From the NCBI GenBank assembly GCA_947649365.1, contig CANSRH010000013.1, positions 1 to 49,606 of the forward strand: DNA of 49,606 nucleotides, written 5' to 3'. This DNA is from an uncultured Mycoplasmatota bacterium (lineage in GTDB: Bacteria > Bacillota_I > Bacilli_A > RF39 > UBA660). Shown in pieces: positions 1 through 8,866 of the stretch (the first letter of the stretch is position 1; every line of letters begins with the position of its first letter). The translations under genes and the position numbers were made by a program. Under the pieces are notes generated by a model. It was not told where the DNA came from and did no database searches. It worked only from the letters and a program-made list of their open reading frames with translations.

Positions 1-834
<834 letters not shown>

Positions 835-900
835 AAGATTTATTTATAAATCAATATTTATTTTGTTTAATCTTAGCTACTCAAAATTGACTTTTTTACT

Positions 901-916
901 TAGTTTTCAAAGATCA
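901..916 (-). promoter_or_regulatory. rRNA leader boxA-like antitermination site
   Basis: The leader RNA contains TGATCTTTGAAAACTA, matching the boxA-type element (TGCTCTTTGAAAACT) that recruits Nus factors in rrn leaders. It lies between the promoter and the 16S 5' end. The call rests on similarity and position only. Confidence 0.6.
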
Positions 917-948
917 TTTTCTCGCGCTTTTTTTGTCTGCGCATTAGT

Positions 949-977
949 AATATACCAAAACTACTTTTTGATGTCAA
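949..977 (-). promoter_or_regulatory. rRNA operon promoter
   Basis: On the minus strand TTGACA (972-977) is followed by exactly 17 bases and TATATT (949-954), close to the sigma-A consensus. It lies about 115 bases upstream of the mature 16S end, as expected for an rrn promoter with a leader. Confidence 0.75.
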
Positions 978-1116
978 CACTTTTTTACAACTTTTTTCGA
1001 CAATTTACATTGACCTCTTTTTTTTATTGTAAAATGTTTTTATTTTGGTATCTTTTTTATGCTGTTTTTTCCTCAGCACGTTTTACATTTTACTCTATAT
1101 TCTATGTAAATGCAAT

Positions 1117-1143
1117 ATAAAAATGCTAAAATTTAGCATTTTT
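1117..1143 (-). terminator. Terminator of ntdp
   Basis: AATGCTAAA / TTTAGCATT inverted repeat overlaps the stop codon and is followed on the minus strand by a short T-run. Confidence 0.6.
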
Positions 1144-1665
1144 TTTTAAATTTACGTATTTTTGATAGTAATTATTAATTAATTCCTTATCAAAAGGCGG
1201 TTTTTCTGCTTTTTTTAGAGAAATTAGTTTTTGTAATTCTTCTTTTATAATACGTTCTAAATCCTTACTATACTTCATTATTTGTTTATGATATTTGTAT
1301 TCATTTTGATCTAGTATACGAAATCCTCCATCTGGAAATACTCTTAAATCCAAATCATAATCAATATATTTAATAATATTGTCGTCAATAATAAATGGAG
1401 AAGCAATATTGCAATAATAAAATAATCCTTGTTGTTTTAATTGGGCAATAATGTTAAACCAATTTTTTCGATAAAAAATAAGAATAGCTAGCTCTCCTGT
1501 ACGATAACTATGGCCATCGTTTTCTGTAATTTTTGTTTTGTCGTTTGCACAGACTAAATATTCTTCTGTATTTTCTAATACAATCGCTTCTTCACAAACT
1601 CGATGAAGCATTCCATTATGCTTATAACAATGTATAGTAAGACAATCTCCTACTTTTATGTTCAT
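1126..1665 (-). CDS. DUF402 nucleoside tri-/diphosphatase (Ntdp/YgaC family)
   Basis: This 179-residue protein has the size and layout of the DUF402 family typified by B. subtilis YgaC and S. aureus Ntdp, metal-dependent hydrolases of nucleoside tri- and diphosphates. An N-terminal beta-barrel is followed by the signature stretch YDLDLRVFPDGGFRILDQNEY (seen as IDYDLDLRVFPDGG then DQNEYKYH), whose acidic residues bind the metal and phosphates. A helical, lysine-rich tail follows. No signal peptide or membrane segment is seen, so it is cytoplasmic. It stands alone, divergent in function from its neighbours, with its own terminator. The start is the ATG preceded by a purine-rich GAGAGAAAG. Family assignment is firm; substrate is by homology only. 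Confidence 0.85.
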   Translation of the reverse strand: MNIKVGDCLTIHCYKHNGMLHRVCEEAIVLENTEEYLVCANDKTKITENDGHSYRTGELAILIFYRKNWFNIIAQLKQQGLFYYCNIASPFIIDDNIIKYIDYDLDLRVFPDGGFRILDQNEYKYHKQIMKYSKDLERIIKEELQKLISLKKAEKPPFDKELINNYYQKYVNLKKNAKF

Positions 1666-1723
1666 CTTTCTCTCTCTTTCATTAGGTATTATACACTATT
1701 ATAAGGAAAAAGAAAATGATATG

Positions 1724-1757
1724 AAAAAAACCTTGACACTGTTTGTGAATCAAGATT
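1724..1757 (-). terminator. Terminator of S41 peptidase gene
   Basis: Minus-strand stem ATCTTGA / TCAAGGT with a 13-base loop and a run of seven T, directly after the stop. Confidence 0.7.
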
Positions 1758-1759
1758 TT

Positions 1760-2932
1760 TTATTCTCGAGCAAGTTCTAATGCTTTATTTAGCTGCTCAT
1801 CTATACCTATATTGGTATTTTCTATCTCATAATCTGGTGTGATTCCTACTTCATCAATACAAGTTCCATTCGGTGTTAACCATTTTGCAGACGTGTATTT
1901 AACCATACTACCATCTTCTAATGTATGGGTTTGTTGTACCTTTCCTTTTCCATAACTAAGAGTTCCCACTGTTTTTGCACCATAACTTTCTTTTAATGCT
2001 GCGATGAGTACTTCTGATGCAGATGCACTTCCCTCATTCATTACTATTATTATTTTGTAGTCTCTTTTTTCATCGGTTTCATCTTTAAAGGTTTTTGTTT
2101 CATTTTTTTCTTCTAATGAGTAAATCACTTTTCCTTTTTCTAAAAATAAACTAGCTACCTCTTTCGCAGCAGATAAGTATCCTCCTGTATTGTTTCTTAA
2201 GTCAAGAATTAGAGTGTGTAAATCGTTTGGTTCTAATTTATTTAATGCCATTTGTACTTGTTCTTTTAAATTATTCGAAAATGTGCTGATTTGCAAGTAA
2301 CCTATATGTTCTTCTTTCATTTCTGAGTTTACATTTGGATAAAATATTTTTTTATTTTCCATCGTAAATTCCAAAGTTTCTTCTCCACGAAGGACAGTTA
2401 TTTTTATGTTTTCTCCTGTTTTCGTATTTTTTATTAGTTCTGTAACTTCATTTGTATTTGTGATTTCTTTTCCGTTTACATGAGTAATCTTGTCTCCTAC
2501 TTGTAGACCGGATTCTTTCGCTGCCCCTCCTTCAATAAAATTTACAATGGTATTGTCTTGCTTGCTAATTTCTATGCCAATCCCTTTGTATTCTCCTTCT
2601 AGTTTTTCTGCTAATGCATCAGTTTCTTCTTTGCTCATGTAAGTGGAATAATCTTCCCCTAAATAATTAAACATGGCTCCTATAGCACTTTCTAACATAG
2701 CCGTTTTGTCCACATTTTCATAATATTGGTCTATTAGATTTGCATAGACCGCTAGGAATTCTTTTAATGCGGTGTCTTGATTTAAATCTTGGTAGGTCAA
2801 ATTTTTTGTTAATTTGTTTTGATTGTAAACTATAATTCCTGTCGTTAAACTAGTAATGAGTGCCGTTATAACAATCACTACAATTATTTCTTTTAAGTTA
2901 AAACCTATCTTTTGTTTTGTATTTTTATCCAT
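1760..2932 (-). CDS. S41 family C-terminal processing peptidase (CtpA/CtpB-like)
   Basis: A serine protease of the carboxy-terminal processing family, 390 residues from the chosen start. One N-terminal membrane helix (about residues 12-37) anchors it with the catalytic part outside. A PDZ domain spans about 110-195 (GIGIEI, GLQVGDKITHVNG), followed by the S41 core. The Ser-Lys dyad is visible as Ser304 in GSASASE and Lys329 in SYGKGKVQ, 25 residues apart as in CtpB. The longer frame opens with a GTG three codons earlier; the ATG at 2932 is preferred because AGGGTGG sits five bases upstream. Such proteases act in envelope quality control or regulated proteolysis; a specific substrate cannot be inferred. 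It appears monocistronic. Confidence 0.92.
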   Translation of the reverse strand: MDKNTKQKIGFNLKEIIVVIVITALITSLTTGIIVYNQNKLTKNLTYQDLNQDTALKEFLAVYANLIDQYYENVDKTAMLESAIGAMFNYLGEDYSTYMSKEETDALAEKLEGEYKGIGIEISKQDNTIVNFIEGGAAKESGLQVGDKITHVNGKEITNTNEVTELIKNTKTGENIKITVLRGEETLEFTMENKKIFYPNVNSEMKEEHIGYLQISTFSNNLKEQVQMALNKLEPNDLHTLILDLRNNTGGYLSAAKEVASLFLEKGKVIYSLEEKNETKTFKDETDEKRDYKIIIVMNEGSASASEVLIAALKESYGAKTVGTLSYGKGKVQQTHTLEDGSMVKYTSAKWLTPNGTCIDEVGITPDYEIENTNIGIDEQLNKALELARE

Positions 2933-3064
2933 CGCTTCCACCCTCTACTTTCTTTTAATATAACATATTTCTTAAATGCTTCAAAGAAAAAGCGGGTAAA
3001 TTCTATTTTCTTCTTTTTAGTTTACAGATTTGTACTTTTTCTAGACATTATAAATTTTTTCATC

Positions 3065-3129
3065 AAAAAAAGGTCTTTTTGTTTTGAAGTGTCCCTATTG
3101 AGCTTCACTTCATTTTTCTAGACCTTTTT
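3065..3129 (-). terminator. Long double-stem terminator
   Basis: AAAAAGGTCT / AGACCTTTTT pairs across about 45 bases, enclosing a second stem TGAAGTG / CACTTCA. T-runs follow on both strands, and the stop codon of the adjacent gene is inside the stem. It could work in either direction. Confidence 0.7.
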
Positions 3130-3631
3130 ATATGTCTAATTCTTTTTTTATTTCTTCTACCGTTGTAATGTACTTTGTAACTTTTCCGTCTTTAACTTTT
3201 AAAAGAGTTATTTCTCCTAGTTTTAAATCTTTGATTGTTTTAAAAGAAGTACTTTTTTCTTCTTCACTTTCTGCTACATATTTTTTATTTAATTCATTTT
3301 CTAAATCCATATAATATACTTTAGAAGATTTTTCTTCTTGCATGTATTTTCCTATTAATGCATTATAATATATAGCATCCGCAGTGTCACTATTAAAAGC
3401 TATGACATAATATTCTTTGTTAGGTCTTGTTAACATATTCCCAACAATCGCTATATCGTAATTCACTGCTCCTTCTTGGTAATTTTTTTCATTTGTTTTA
3501 AATAAATCTTTGGTTACAAAAGCTCTAGTAAAGAAATAAATTCCAATAAGCACTATAATAAGTCCAAGCATTACAAATATAAACGTTTTAATTTCTTTTT
3601 GTTCTTCTGTTTCTATTTTCTTGTTTTTCAT
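3128..3631 (-). CDS. Membrane-anchored thioredoxin-fold-like protein without CxxC
   Basis: A roughly 167-residue protein with a charged N-terminus, one membrane helix (about residues 15-40) and an outside domain. The pattern KEYYVIAFNS - helix YYNALIGKYM - KVYYMDLEN - LLKVKDGKVTKYI resembles the beta-alpha-beta-beta order of thioredoxins, but the active-site cysteines are absent; there is no Cys at all in the domain. It is therefore unlikely to be a redox enzyme. A promoter (TTGTTT-N18-TATAAT) lies upstream. The second in-frame ATG is chosen because AGGTGAG is nine bases away; the first ATG (3637) is only three. The next gene upstream encodes a double-glycine peptide, so a role as accessory or immunity factor is possible but unproven. 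Confidence 0.6.
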   Translation of the reverse strand: MKNKKIETEEQKEIKTFIFVMLGLIIVLIGIYFFTRAFVTKDLFKTNEKNYQEGAVNYDIAIVGNMLTRPNKEYYVIAFNSDTADAIYYNALIGKYMQEEKSSKVYYMDLENELNKKYVAESEEEKSTSFKTIKDLKLGEITLLKVKDGKVTKYITTVEEIKKELDI

Positions 3632-3654
3632 TTTCATTGTCTCACCTGTAAGAT

Positions 3655-3684
3655 ATTATAGCACAAAATTCAGGAGAAAAACAA
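3655..3684 (-). promoter_or_regulatory. Promoter of the thioredoxin-like gene
   Basis: Minus strand TTGTTT (3679-3684), 18-base spacer, TATAAT (3655-3660), about 20 bases before the ribosome binding site. The -10 is perfect and the -35 weak. Confidence 0.5.
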
Positions 3685-3702
3685 ATCTTAATTGTTCCTT
3701 TT

Positions 3703-3816
3703 CTAAATTAGACGAAAATGTCTTAGAAACATTTTTAAACATTTTAAAAAGCTTCCTATTCCAATGATACATCCACCAGAAAGATTTGTTAATTCTTGGA
3801 CATTTAATTTTTTCAA
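3703..3816 (-). CDS. Short peptide with double-glycine leader (bacteriocin or signal peptide precursor)
   Basis: A 37-residue frame below normal ORF cut-offs. A near-perfect ribosome binding site AAAGGAGG sits six bases before a TTG start. The leader MKKLNVQELTNLSGG matches the double-glycine leader pattern (hydrophobic residues at -4, -7, -12 type positions and GG at -2/-1) recognised by peptidase-containing ABC exporters. The predicted mature part starts CIIGIGSFLKCLKMF and is about 22 residues, strongly cationic and amphipathic, with two cysteines ten apart that might form a disulfide. No C39-type exporter lies in the window, so processing would need one elsewhere. It could be a class II bacteriocin-like peptide or a pheromone. 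The reading was checked codon by codon; function is inferred from the leader. Confidence 0.65.
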   Translation of the reverse strand: MKKLNVQELTNLSGGCIIGIGSFLKCLKMFLRHFRLI

Positions 3817-3885
3817 TTTTTTCCTCCTTTCTATTCTATATATACAAGCTAAATTGGTTATTTCCTTTTTTTGACAAATAGTTAC

Positions 3886-3909
3886 AAAAAAAATAACAAT
3901 TTCTTGCTA
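3886..3909 (-). terminator. Terminator of enolase gene
   Basis: Minus strand TAGCAA / TTGTTA short stem followed by eight T; it includes the enolase stop. The stem is weak. Confidence 0.5.
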
Positions 3910-5148
3910 TTTTAGTTTGATTTGTAAGTCTTCTTCAATTTTCATCAAACGATTGTATTTTGCAATTCGTTCTCCTCTTGACATGGAACCACTTTTTATA
4001 AAAGGCAAATTTAGTCCTACAGCAAAGTCAGCGATAAATGTGTCCATTGTTTCTCCACTTCGATGAGAAATGATTGTTTTGTAGTTATTTTTTTTTGCAA
4101 ATAAAATAGTTTCTACCATTTCAGAGATTGTTCCAATTTGGTTGGCTTTTAAAAGAATACTATTTCCACTTTTTCTTTCCGCGGCATAGGATAAATATTT
4201 GACATTGGTTACAAAATAATCGTCCCCAACAATCATTACTCTATCACCTATTCGTTCTGTTAAACGAGTTAAACTTTCAAAATCATCTTCAAAATAAGGA
4301 TCTTCAATACTTATAATAGGATAGTGTTTTACTAAATCAATGTAGTAACTCGTTAGTTCTTCACTTGTTAATTCTAGGTTGTCTAAACAATAGGTGTTTC
4401 TTTCTTTATTATATAGTTCACTTGCTGCTACATCTAAAGCAATAAAGACATCCTGACCAGGAAGGTAATTGCTTTCTTTGATTGCTTTTAGAAGCAAATC
4501 CAATGCAACTTTATTATTTTGTAAATTTGGTGCAAACCCTCCTTCATCTCCAACTGCTGTATTTAATCCTTGTTCTTTTAAGATTTTTTTTAATGTATGA
4601 AATATTTCTGATGCACAACGGATTTTTTCTTTAAATCCTTTTTTTACTGGGACAAGCATAAATTCTTGAATATCAACATTATTATCCGCATGTGCTCCTC
4701 CATTAATTACATTGATAAACGGAATAGGTAAAGATACTTTTCCACTGGATAAGTATTCGTATAACTCTTTTTTTTCATTTTTGGCTAGTGCTTTTATGGA
4801 AGCTAATGATACTGCTAGTATTGCATTGGCTCCCAGTTTGCTTTTGTTGGGTGTACCATCTAGCTTAATTAAAAATTCATCCAGTTGTTTTTGGTCTAAT
4901 TCTTTTCCAATGAGTTGCGGTTTAATAATTTGATTTACATTGATAACAGCTGCTAAAACGCCTTTTCCTTGATAACGAGTTTTGTCTTTGTCTCTTAATT
5001 CTAAAGCTTCTCTACTTCCAGTTGATGCACCACTTGGAATGGATGCTGTTGCAGATATCCCATTTTCTAAATATAGTTCTACTTCAATCGTGGGATTTCC
5101 TCTAGAATCCAGAATTTCTCTTGCTTTTAAATCACGTATTTTTGTCAT
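3907..5148 (-). CDS. eno: Enolase (phosphopyruvate hydratase)
   Basis: Interconverts 2-phosphoglycerate and phosphoenolpyruvate in glycolysis; cytoplasmic. The 413-residue product has the family hallmarks: AREILDSRGNPTIEVE near the N-terminus, SGASTGSREA, the catalytic GDEGGFAPNL, metal ligands in IALDVAASE and ISIEDPYFEDD, LLKANQIGT with the catalytic lysine, and ISHRSGETMDTFIADFAVG near the end. The longer open frame starts 18 codons upstream, but ATG at 5148 gives the conserved N-terminus and has AAAGGGTG at good spacing. It has its own terminator, and a further terminator separates it from the upstream DUF308 gene. Slightly shorter and more diverged than typical 430-residue enolases, but all key residues are seen. 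Confidence 0.96.
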   Translation of the reverse strand: MTKIRDLKAREILDSRGNPTIEVELYLENGISATASIPSGASTGSREALELRDKDKTRYQGKGVLAAVINVNQIIKPQLIGKELDQKQLDEFLIKLDGTPNKSKLGANAILAVSLASIKALAKNEKKELYEYLSSGKVSLPIPFINVINGGAHADNNVDIQEFMLVPVKKGFKEKIRCASEIFHTLKKILKEQGLNTAVGDEGGFAPNLQNNKVALDLLLKAIKESNYLPGQDVFIALDVAASELYNKERNTYCLDNLELTSEELTSYYIDLVKHYPIISIEDPYFEDDFESLTRLTERIGDRVMIVGDDYFVTNVKYLSYAAERKSGNSILLKANQIGTISEMVETILFAKKNNYKTIISHRSGETMDTFIADFAVGLNLPFIKSGSMSRGERIAKYNRLMKIEEDLQIKLK

Positions 5149-5204
5149 GCTTTCACCCTTTATTCTATTTATAAGTATATCGAAAGTAAAACAAAATAGC
5201 AAAT

Positions 5205-5230
5205 AAAAAACAAGTCGATTTGACTCGCTT
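5205..5230 (-). terminator. Terminator between DUF308 gene and eno
   Basis: Minus-strand stem CGAGTC / GACTTG followed by six T. Confidence 0.65.
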
Positions 5231-5792
5231 ACTTTAATAATTCTAAAATTCTTTTTCCTCTTCTTTTTAATAAAACTAAATCGTTTATATTCACTACATT
5301 GAATAAAACTATAAATACTCCTACTGTTTTTGAAATTATAATTGTTTTGAATGGATTAAAAATTAATAAAAGACCTAGAGTGAATAAAAGGATAGCGGAT
5401 GCTAGTACGATTTTTCTACTTTCTTCTCCAATTTTTTTCATAAACAAGTAGTAAACTGCTTTCTTTATTCCTTCCACCATTAACCAGATTCCAAAAGTAA
5501 TATTTAGAAAGTGAAGAATAGATAGAGGATTAAACATAATAAATATTCCTAGCAAAATGCTTAAGAGACCAAATATAAAGTTCCAATGAAATAATTTTAT
5601 TTTGCTTCGTTCAATAAATGTGAATAAAGCAAAGAAACCATAAATAAGTAAAAAAGTTCCGATCATGAGTCCCACTATATTGTTTGTTATTTCCGGTTTT
5701 AAAAATATAATTATTCCTAAAACTGCATAAAGCATAGAATAAATGATTTCTGATATAATAATTTTATTCCAACTTTGTTCTATTTTTTTCAT
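5229..5792 (-). CDS. HdeD/DUF308-type polytopic membrane protein
   Basis: A 187-residue protein with six hydrophobic helices in three pairs, matching the DUF308 (HdeD acid-resistance membrane protein) fold. Visible signatures are the repeated blocks of the form GIIIFLKPEI..., GIFIMFNPLSIL and GLLLIFNPFKTI, each a helix ending with N-P followed by another helix. The role of the family is poorly defined; E. coli HdeD is linked to acid stress. GTG three codons upstream opens the frame, but the ATG at 5792 follows AAAGGGTG at normal spacing and is preferred. Upstream of eno, separated by a terminator, so probably its own unit. Confidence 0.8.
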   Translation of the reverse strand: MKKIEQSWNKIIISEIIYSMLYAVLGIIIFLKPEITNNIVGLMIGTFLLIYGFFALFTFIERSKIKLFHWNFIFGLLSILLGIFIMFNPLSILHFLNITFGIWLMVEGIKKAVYYLFMKKIGEESRKIVLASAILLFTLGLLLIFNPFKTIIISKTVGVFIVLFNVVNINDLVLLKRRGKRILELLK

Positions 5793-6021
5793 TTGTATCA
5801 CCCTTTGATTGGCTTAAGTATAGCATATCTTTGTTGGATTGTAAAATATAGTTTTTTGCTATTTGTTTATTTTATTATCCACTAGTTTTTTTCTGTTGGT
5901 GATTCAAATGCATATAAAATTTTTTTACTATTTTTTGTTCTTTCTTATATTTATTTGTTCTAAAAAAATTATTATATTTTTTTCGTTGTCACCTGATAGA
6001 AAGTGTTATTTTTTATTAAAA

Positions 6022-6050
6022 GAAAAAGAAATAGAGTTTTTCTATTTCTC
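6022..6050 (-). terminator. Terminator of lipoprotein gene
   Basis: Minus-strand stem GAAATAG / CTATTTC with a seven-base loop followed by a T-rich tail; overlaps the stop. Confidence 0.65.
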
Positions 6051-7112
6051 AATTTGGTTACTAGTTACTAAATCAACATTTGTAAGTGAGGTAGCAATAG
6101 ATAGTAACTCTTCACTTGATAAATCATTTCCTGTTAAATAGTATTCCATGTTGTTACTTGTCCAATAGATGGAATTGGCTTGTAGTGCCGCAACAGAATC
6201 ATTTAATAATAGTGGATCTCCGTAGACAGGAATAATCTCAAAGTCGCTACTTGATGTTGCTTGTTCTTCAACAAGTACAAAGTTTTTGTTTCCACTATAG
6301 GTTAGTATAACTCTGTCGCCCGCTTCTGTATCTAATACTTCTTTGTTTGTTAGATACGTTTCACTTGGAATATACAATGGATAGATAATGTCTTCAATGG
6401 CTCCAGTTTTCTTGTCACTTTTGTCACTATTTGGCGTTTTTTCACAAGTTTTGTTGTCACTTTCTTCACATGTATTGGTGTTGCAACAATCTTGGTCAAT
6501 TAGGTCTTCTAGGACAAAATCGTCTTTTTCTAAGCCTGCTTTTAAGTCTAATGATTTTACATTTACTTTAATTTTTACTGTATCATCATTATTAAATACT
6601 TCTACTTTTTCTAAGTTCATGTTTTTGTCAAAGTAAATTTTTTCATAAATAAGTTCACTATTGTTAGGATAATTTACATTGGCTTTTAAGATGTAATTGT
6701 TGTCTGTTTCTTCCATTGTTCCTTCTGTATCATTTTTTACATCATTTAATAAGGATGCTAACAGGTAAGATTGACTTGAATTGCTTGGCCATTCGCTTTG
6801 GAATTTAAATGATTTATTTAAACTTGGTGTTACAACATAAACTCCATCGGTATTTTTTAGTATGACTTGTTCATGATTGTTTGTTTGATTAATTAGGCGT
6901 ACTTTGTAGTAATCGTCTTTTAAAAACGATGCTTCTACTGCATAGACAAAGGTGTCTTCGTTGTTTATGATTTCCATCGATCCTGTTAATACATACGATT
7001 TTGTTTTCGTTACTTTGTCTTCAAAGTCACTTTTTACTTTTGTTACATCCACTTTACCGCAACCACATGTTAATAGGAGTAATAATAATGATAATATACC
7101 TATTTTTTTCAC
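6042..7112 (-). CDS. LolA-like (outer-membrane-lipoprotein-carrier fold) lipoprotein
   Basis: 356 residues with a type II signal peptide (MKKIGILSLLLLLLTCGC; lipidated Cys most likely Cys18, possibly Cys16), so it is tethered to the outer face of the membrane. Residues 25-210 resemble LolA/LppX-like half-barrels found in Gram-positive lipoproteins (repeated beta hairpins, DGVYVVTPSLNKSFKFQSEWP, and a late VNVKSLDLKAGLEKDDFVL). This is followed by a cysteine- and charge-rich insert (CCNTCEESDNKTCEKTPNSD) and a second small domain with LTYSGNKNFVLVEEQA, resembling DUF4367-type C-terminal domains. Role unknown; related Bacillus proteins are sporulation or envelope lipoproteins. Divergent from the DUF378 gene. 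Confidence 0.7.
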   Translation of the reverse strand: MKKIGILSLLLLLLTCGCGKVDVTKVKSDFEDKVTKTKSYVLTGSMEIINNEDTFVYAVEASFLKDDYYKVRLINQTNNHEQVILKNTDGVYVVTPSLNKSFKFQSEWPSNSSQSYLLASLLNDVKNDTEGTMEETDNNYILKANVNYPNNSELIYEKIYFDKNMNLEKVEVFNNDDTVKIKVNVKSLDLKAGLEKDDFVLEDLIDQDCCNTNTCEESDNKTCEKTPNSDKSDKKTGAIEDIIYPLYIPSETYLTNKEVLDTEAGDRVILTYSGNKNFVLVEEQATSSSDFEIIPVYGDPLLLNDSVAALQANSIYWTSNNMEYYLTGNDLSSEELLSIATSLTNVDLVTSNQIEK

Positions 7113-7217
7113 TTAACCACTTTCCTTTTCTAATTAACTATATTTGTTTTTTCTACAAAATATTCATGAATAATTCTTTTAAATCTGCTCATAATAAAAA
7201 TAAAGGTGAGTGATAAA

Positions 7218-7430
7218 ATGGAAACAGTACATAAAGTATGTCTAGTATTTACTATTATTGGTGCCATTAACTGGGGCTTAATTGGATTCTTTGATTTCAA
7301 TTTAGTAGAAGCCTTATTTATGGAAAATAATACTATTGCTAGAATAGTTTATAGTTTAGTAGGTATTTGTGGACTTATCAATGTAGGACTTTTGTTCAAC
7401 CACATTACTTATGACCCAATAAAAAAATAA
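7218..7430 (+). CDS. DUF378 small membrane protein
   Basis: A 70-residue protein with two membrane helices and the DUF378 signature INWGLIGFFDFNLVEAL, followed by the second helix IVYSLVGICGLINVGLLF. The family is widespread and of unknown function. A GTG four codons upstream (7206) is in frame, but AAAGGTGAG lies eight bases before the ATG at 7218, so the shorter form is preferred. Divergent from the LolA-like lipoprotein gene and followed by an intrinsic terminator. Confidence 0.85.
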   Translation: METVHKVCLVFTIIGAINWGLIGFFDFNLVEALFMENNTIARIVYSLVGICGLINVGLLFNHITYDPIKK

Positions 7431-7431
7431 A

Positions 7432-7460
7432 AAAAGTATCTGTTAAAAGGTACTTTTTTT
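7432..7460 (+). terminator. Terminator of DUF378 gene
   Basis: AAGTATC / GGTACTT stem followed by seven T. Confidence 0.7.
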
Positions 7461-7463
7461 GTG

Positions 7464-7500
7464 AAAAAAAAATAGGTTATTTATTATTTTTCACCTATTT
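7464..7500 (-). terminator. Terminator of cdaA-cdaR operon
   Basis: Minus strand AATAGGT / ACCTATT stem with a long T-run; overlaps the cdaR stop. The two converging genes have separate back-to-back terminators. Confidence 0.65.
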
Positions 7501-8866
7501 TTATTTTTACCTTGTTTGTAACAACAAAGCTTACTCTTGGGTCGTCACTATCAATTTTTAAATCTACTTCATAATCTCCAACAGAATATCCAGCTAAATC
7601 GACATAAGCAGAAATATTTTCTTCTGTTATGTTATTAATTACTGATTCTACTCCTTTTACTTGGACTGCTATAGCACTTGCATCCGTTAAATTGACGCTC
7701 AAATTATTATCTAAGTTTTTATTCGTTATTGCACTAATATTTAATGTTTTTTGTTTTTCTTCACCTAATGCTAGAGTAATTTTAGCACTTGTTTCACTAA
7801 TATAACGAACTCCTGCTGGTTTTTGCATGGTTACATTGTAGGTTCTAGAATTACTATTTCCCATACTACTTACATCAATGGTTACATACACGGCTGTTAT
7901 TTCATCAATAGCACTTTTTTCTCCATAAATGTCTACAGAATAATTTTCTGCTCCGTTAATCGTAACCGAAGATATGGCTTTTCCTGGTACCAAAGCTCCT
8001 GTTGTTAGTACTTTTACTGGAACGGTTGCTTTATAAGTATCTAATGTAAGCGTTGCCGATACAGATGTAGGAACAATTTCAACATTGGAAAGTAAGTTTC
8101 CTTTTTCATCGTATGCAGCAAGTGGAATGTTATCCGTTTCATAAGTTCCTGCATCTTTGTATTCTTGATTATTTAAGTCTACCAAGGCTTTTACTGTTGC
8201 AATTTTATTTAATGCATCTTCACTGCCTTTTACAACGACTTCACTTTTTGATAATTCTACATTTTCAACACTTAATTTTTCATTTAGTTTGTTTTCATTT
8301 AATAATTCATAAGAAATAGAATACAATTTGCTTACTTTGTTTTTAATTGTGACATTCAAATAGGTAGGATCTAATTTGTATTTGATTGAGTCTACGGATT
8401 GATTGTAGGTTAATTTTACACGATAAGGTGTATTGCTTGGCTTGTAATCTGTTAAATCAAGAACTACTTCATGATTTCCTAATTGCTTGGCCAAGTAAAT
8501 AGCACTTTTGTTTCCTGTTAAAATTATGTCTACACTTTCAACTAGCCCTTCTACAACATAGGCTTCTTCATTGTATAATACTTTGACTGGTTGATTTTGA
8601 ATGACTTCCGCTTCGTTTTGGACTAAATTAATTACTTCTTTGTCTACTAAGAAAAACATTCCAACTGCAAAGATTAAAGATAAGTAAAGTAAAATATGAG
8701 GGCGATTTAAAATCTTTTCAATTTTATTGGAGTTATTTTTTAACTTGTCAGAAATTTTAAAAATTATTCTACTTATTGGTGTGATTATTAATCGATCTAA
8801 AAATGTATAAATTCCTTTTATAAAAGCGATGAAAACATTTTTATTTTTTTTCTTTTTCTTAGTCAT
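7484..8866 (-). CDS. cdaR: CdaR, YbbR-domain regulator of diadenylate cyclase
   Basis: 460 residues: a lysine-rich cytoplasmic start, one membrane helix (about 56-72), then four extracellular YbbR repeats of roughly 85-95 residues (for example EEAYVVEGLVESVDIILTG, ENVELSKSEVVVKGSEDAL, VTINGAENYSVDIYGEKSAI, LTDASAIAVQVKGVESVI). In Bacillota CdaR binds CdaA at the membrane and tunes c-di-AMP synthesis. Its ATG lies inside the last codons of cdaA (8-bp overlap), which shows translational coupling. The usual third gene, glmM, is not downstream here; transcription ends at a terminator. Confidence 0.93.
   Translation of the reverse strand: MTKKKKKNKNVFIAFIKGIYTFLDRLIITPISRIIFKISDKLKNNSNKIEKILNRPHILLYLSLIFAVGMFFLVDKEVINLVQNEAEVIQNQPVKVLYNEEAYVVEGLVESVDIILTGNKSAIYLAKQLGNHEVVLDLTDYKPSNTPYRVKLTYNQSVDSIKYKLDPTYLNVTIKNKVSKLYSISYELLNENKLNEKLSVENVELSKSEVVVKGSEDALNKIATVKALVDLNNQEYKDAGTYETDNIPLAAYDEKGNLLSNVEIVPTSVSATLTLDTYKATVPVKVLTTGALVPGKAISSVTINGAENYSVDIYGEKSAIDEITAVYVTIDVSSMGNSNSRTYNVTMQKPAGVRYISETSAKITLALGEEKQKTLNISAITNKNLDNNLSVNLTDASAIAVQVKGVESVINNITEENISAYVDLAGYSVGDYEVDLKIDSDDPRVSFVVTNKVKIKIGEK

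Noticed and set aside
863-1120. Plus-strand 85-residue frame over the rRNA leader
   Set aside because: Composition is Phe/Tyr/Ser-rich read through T-rich antisense of the rRNA promoter; no RBS.
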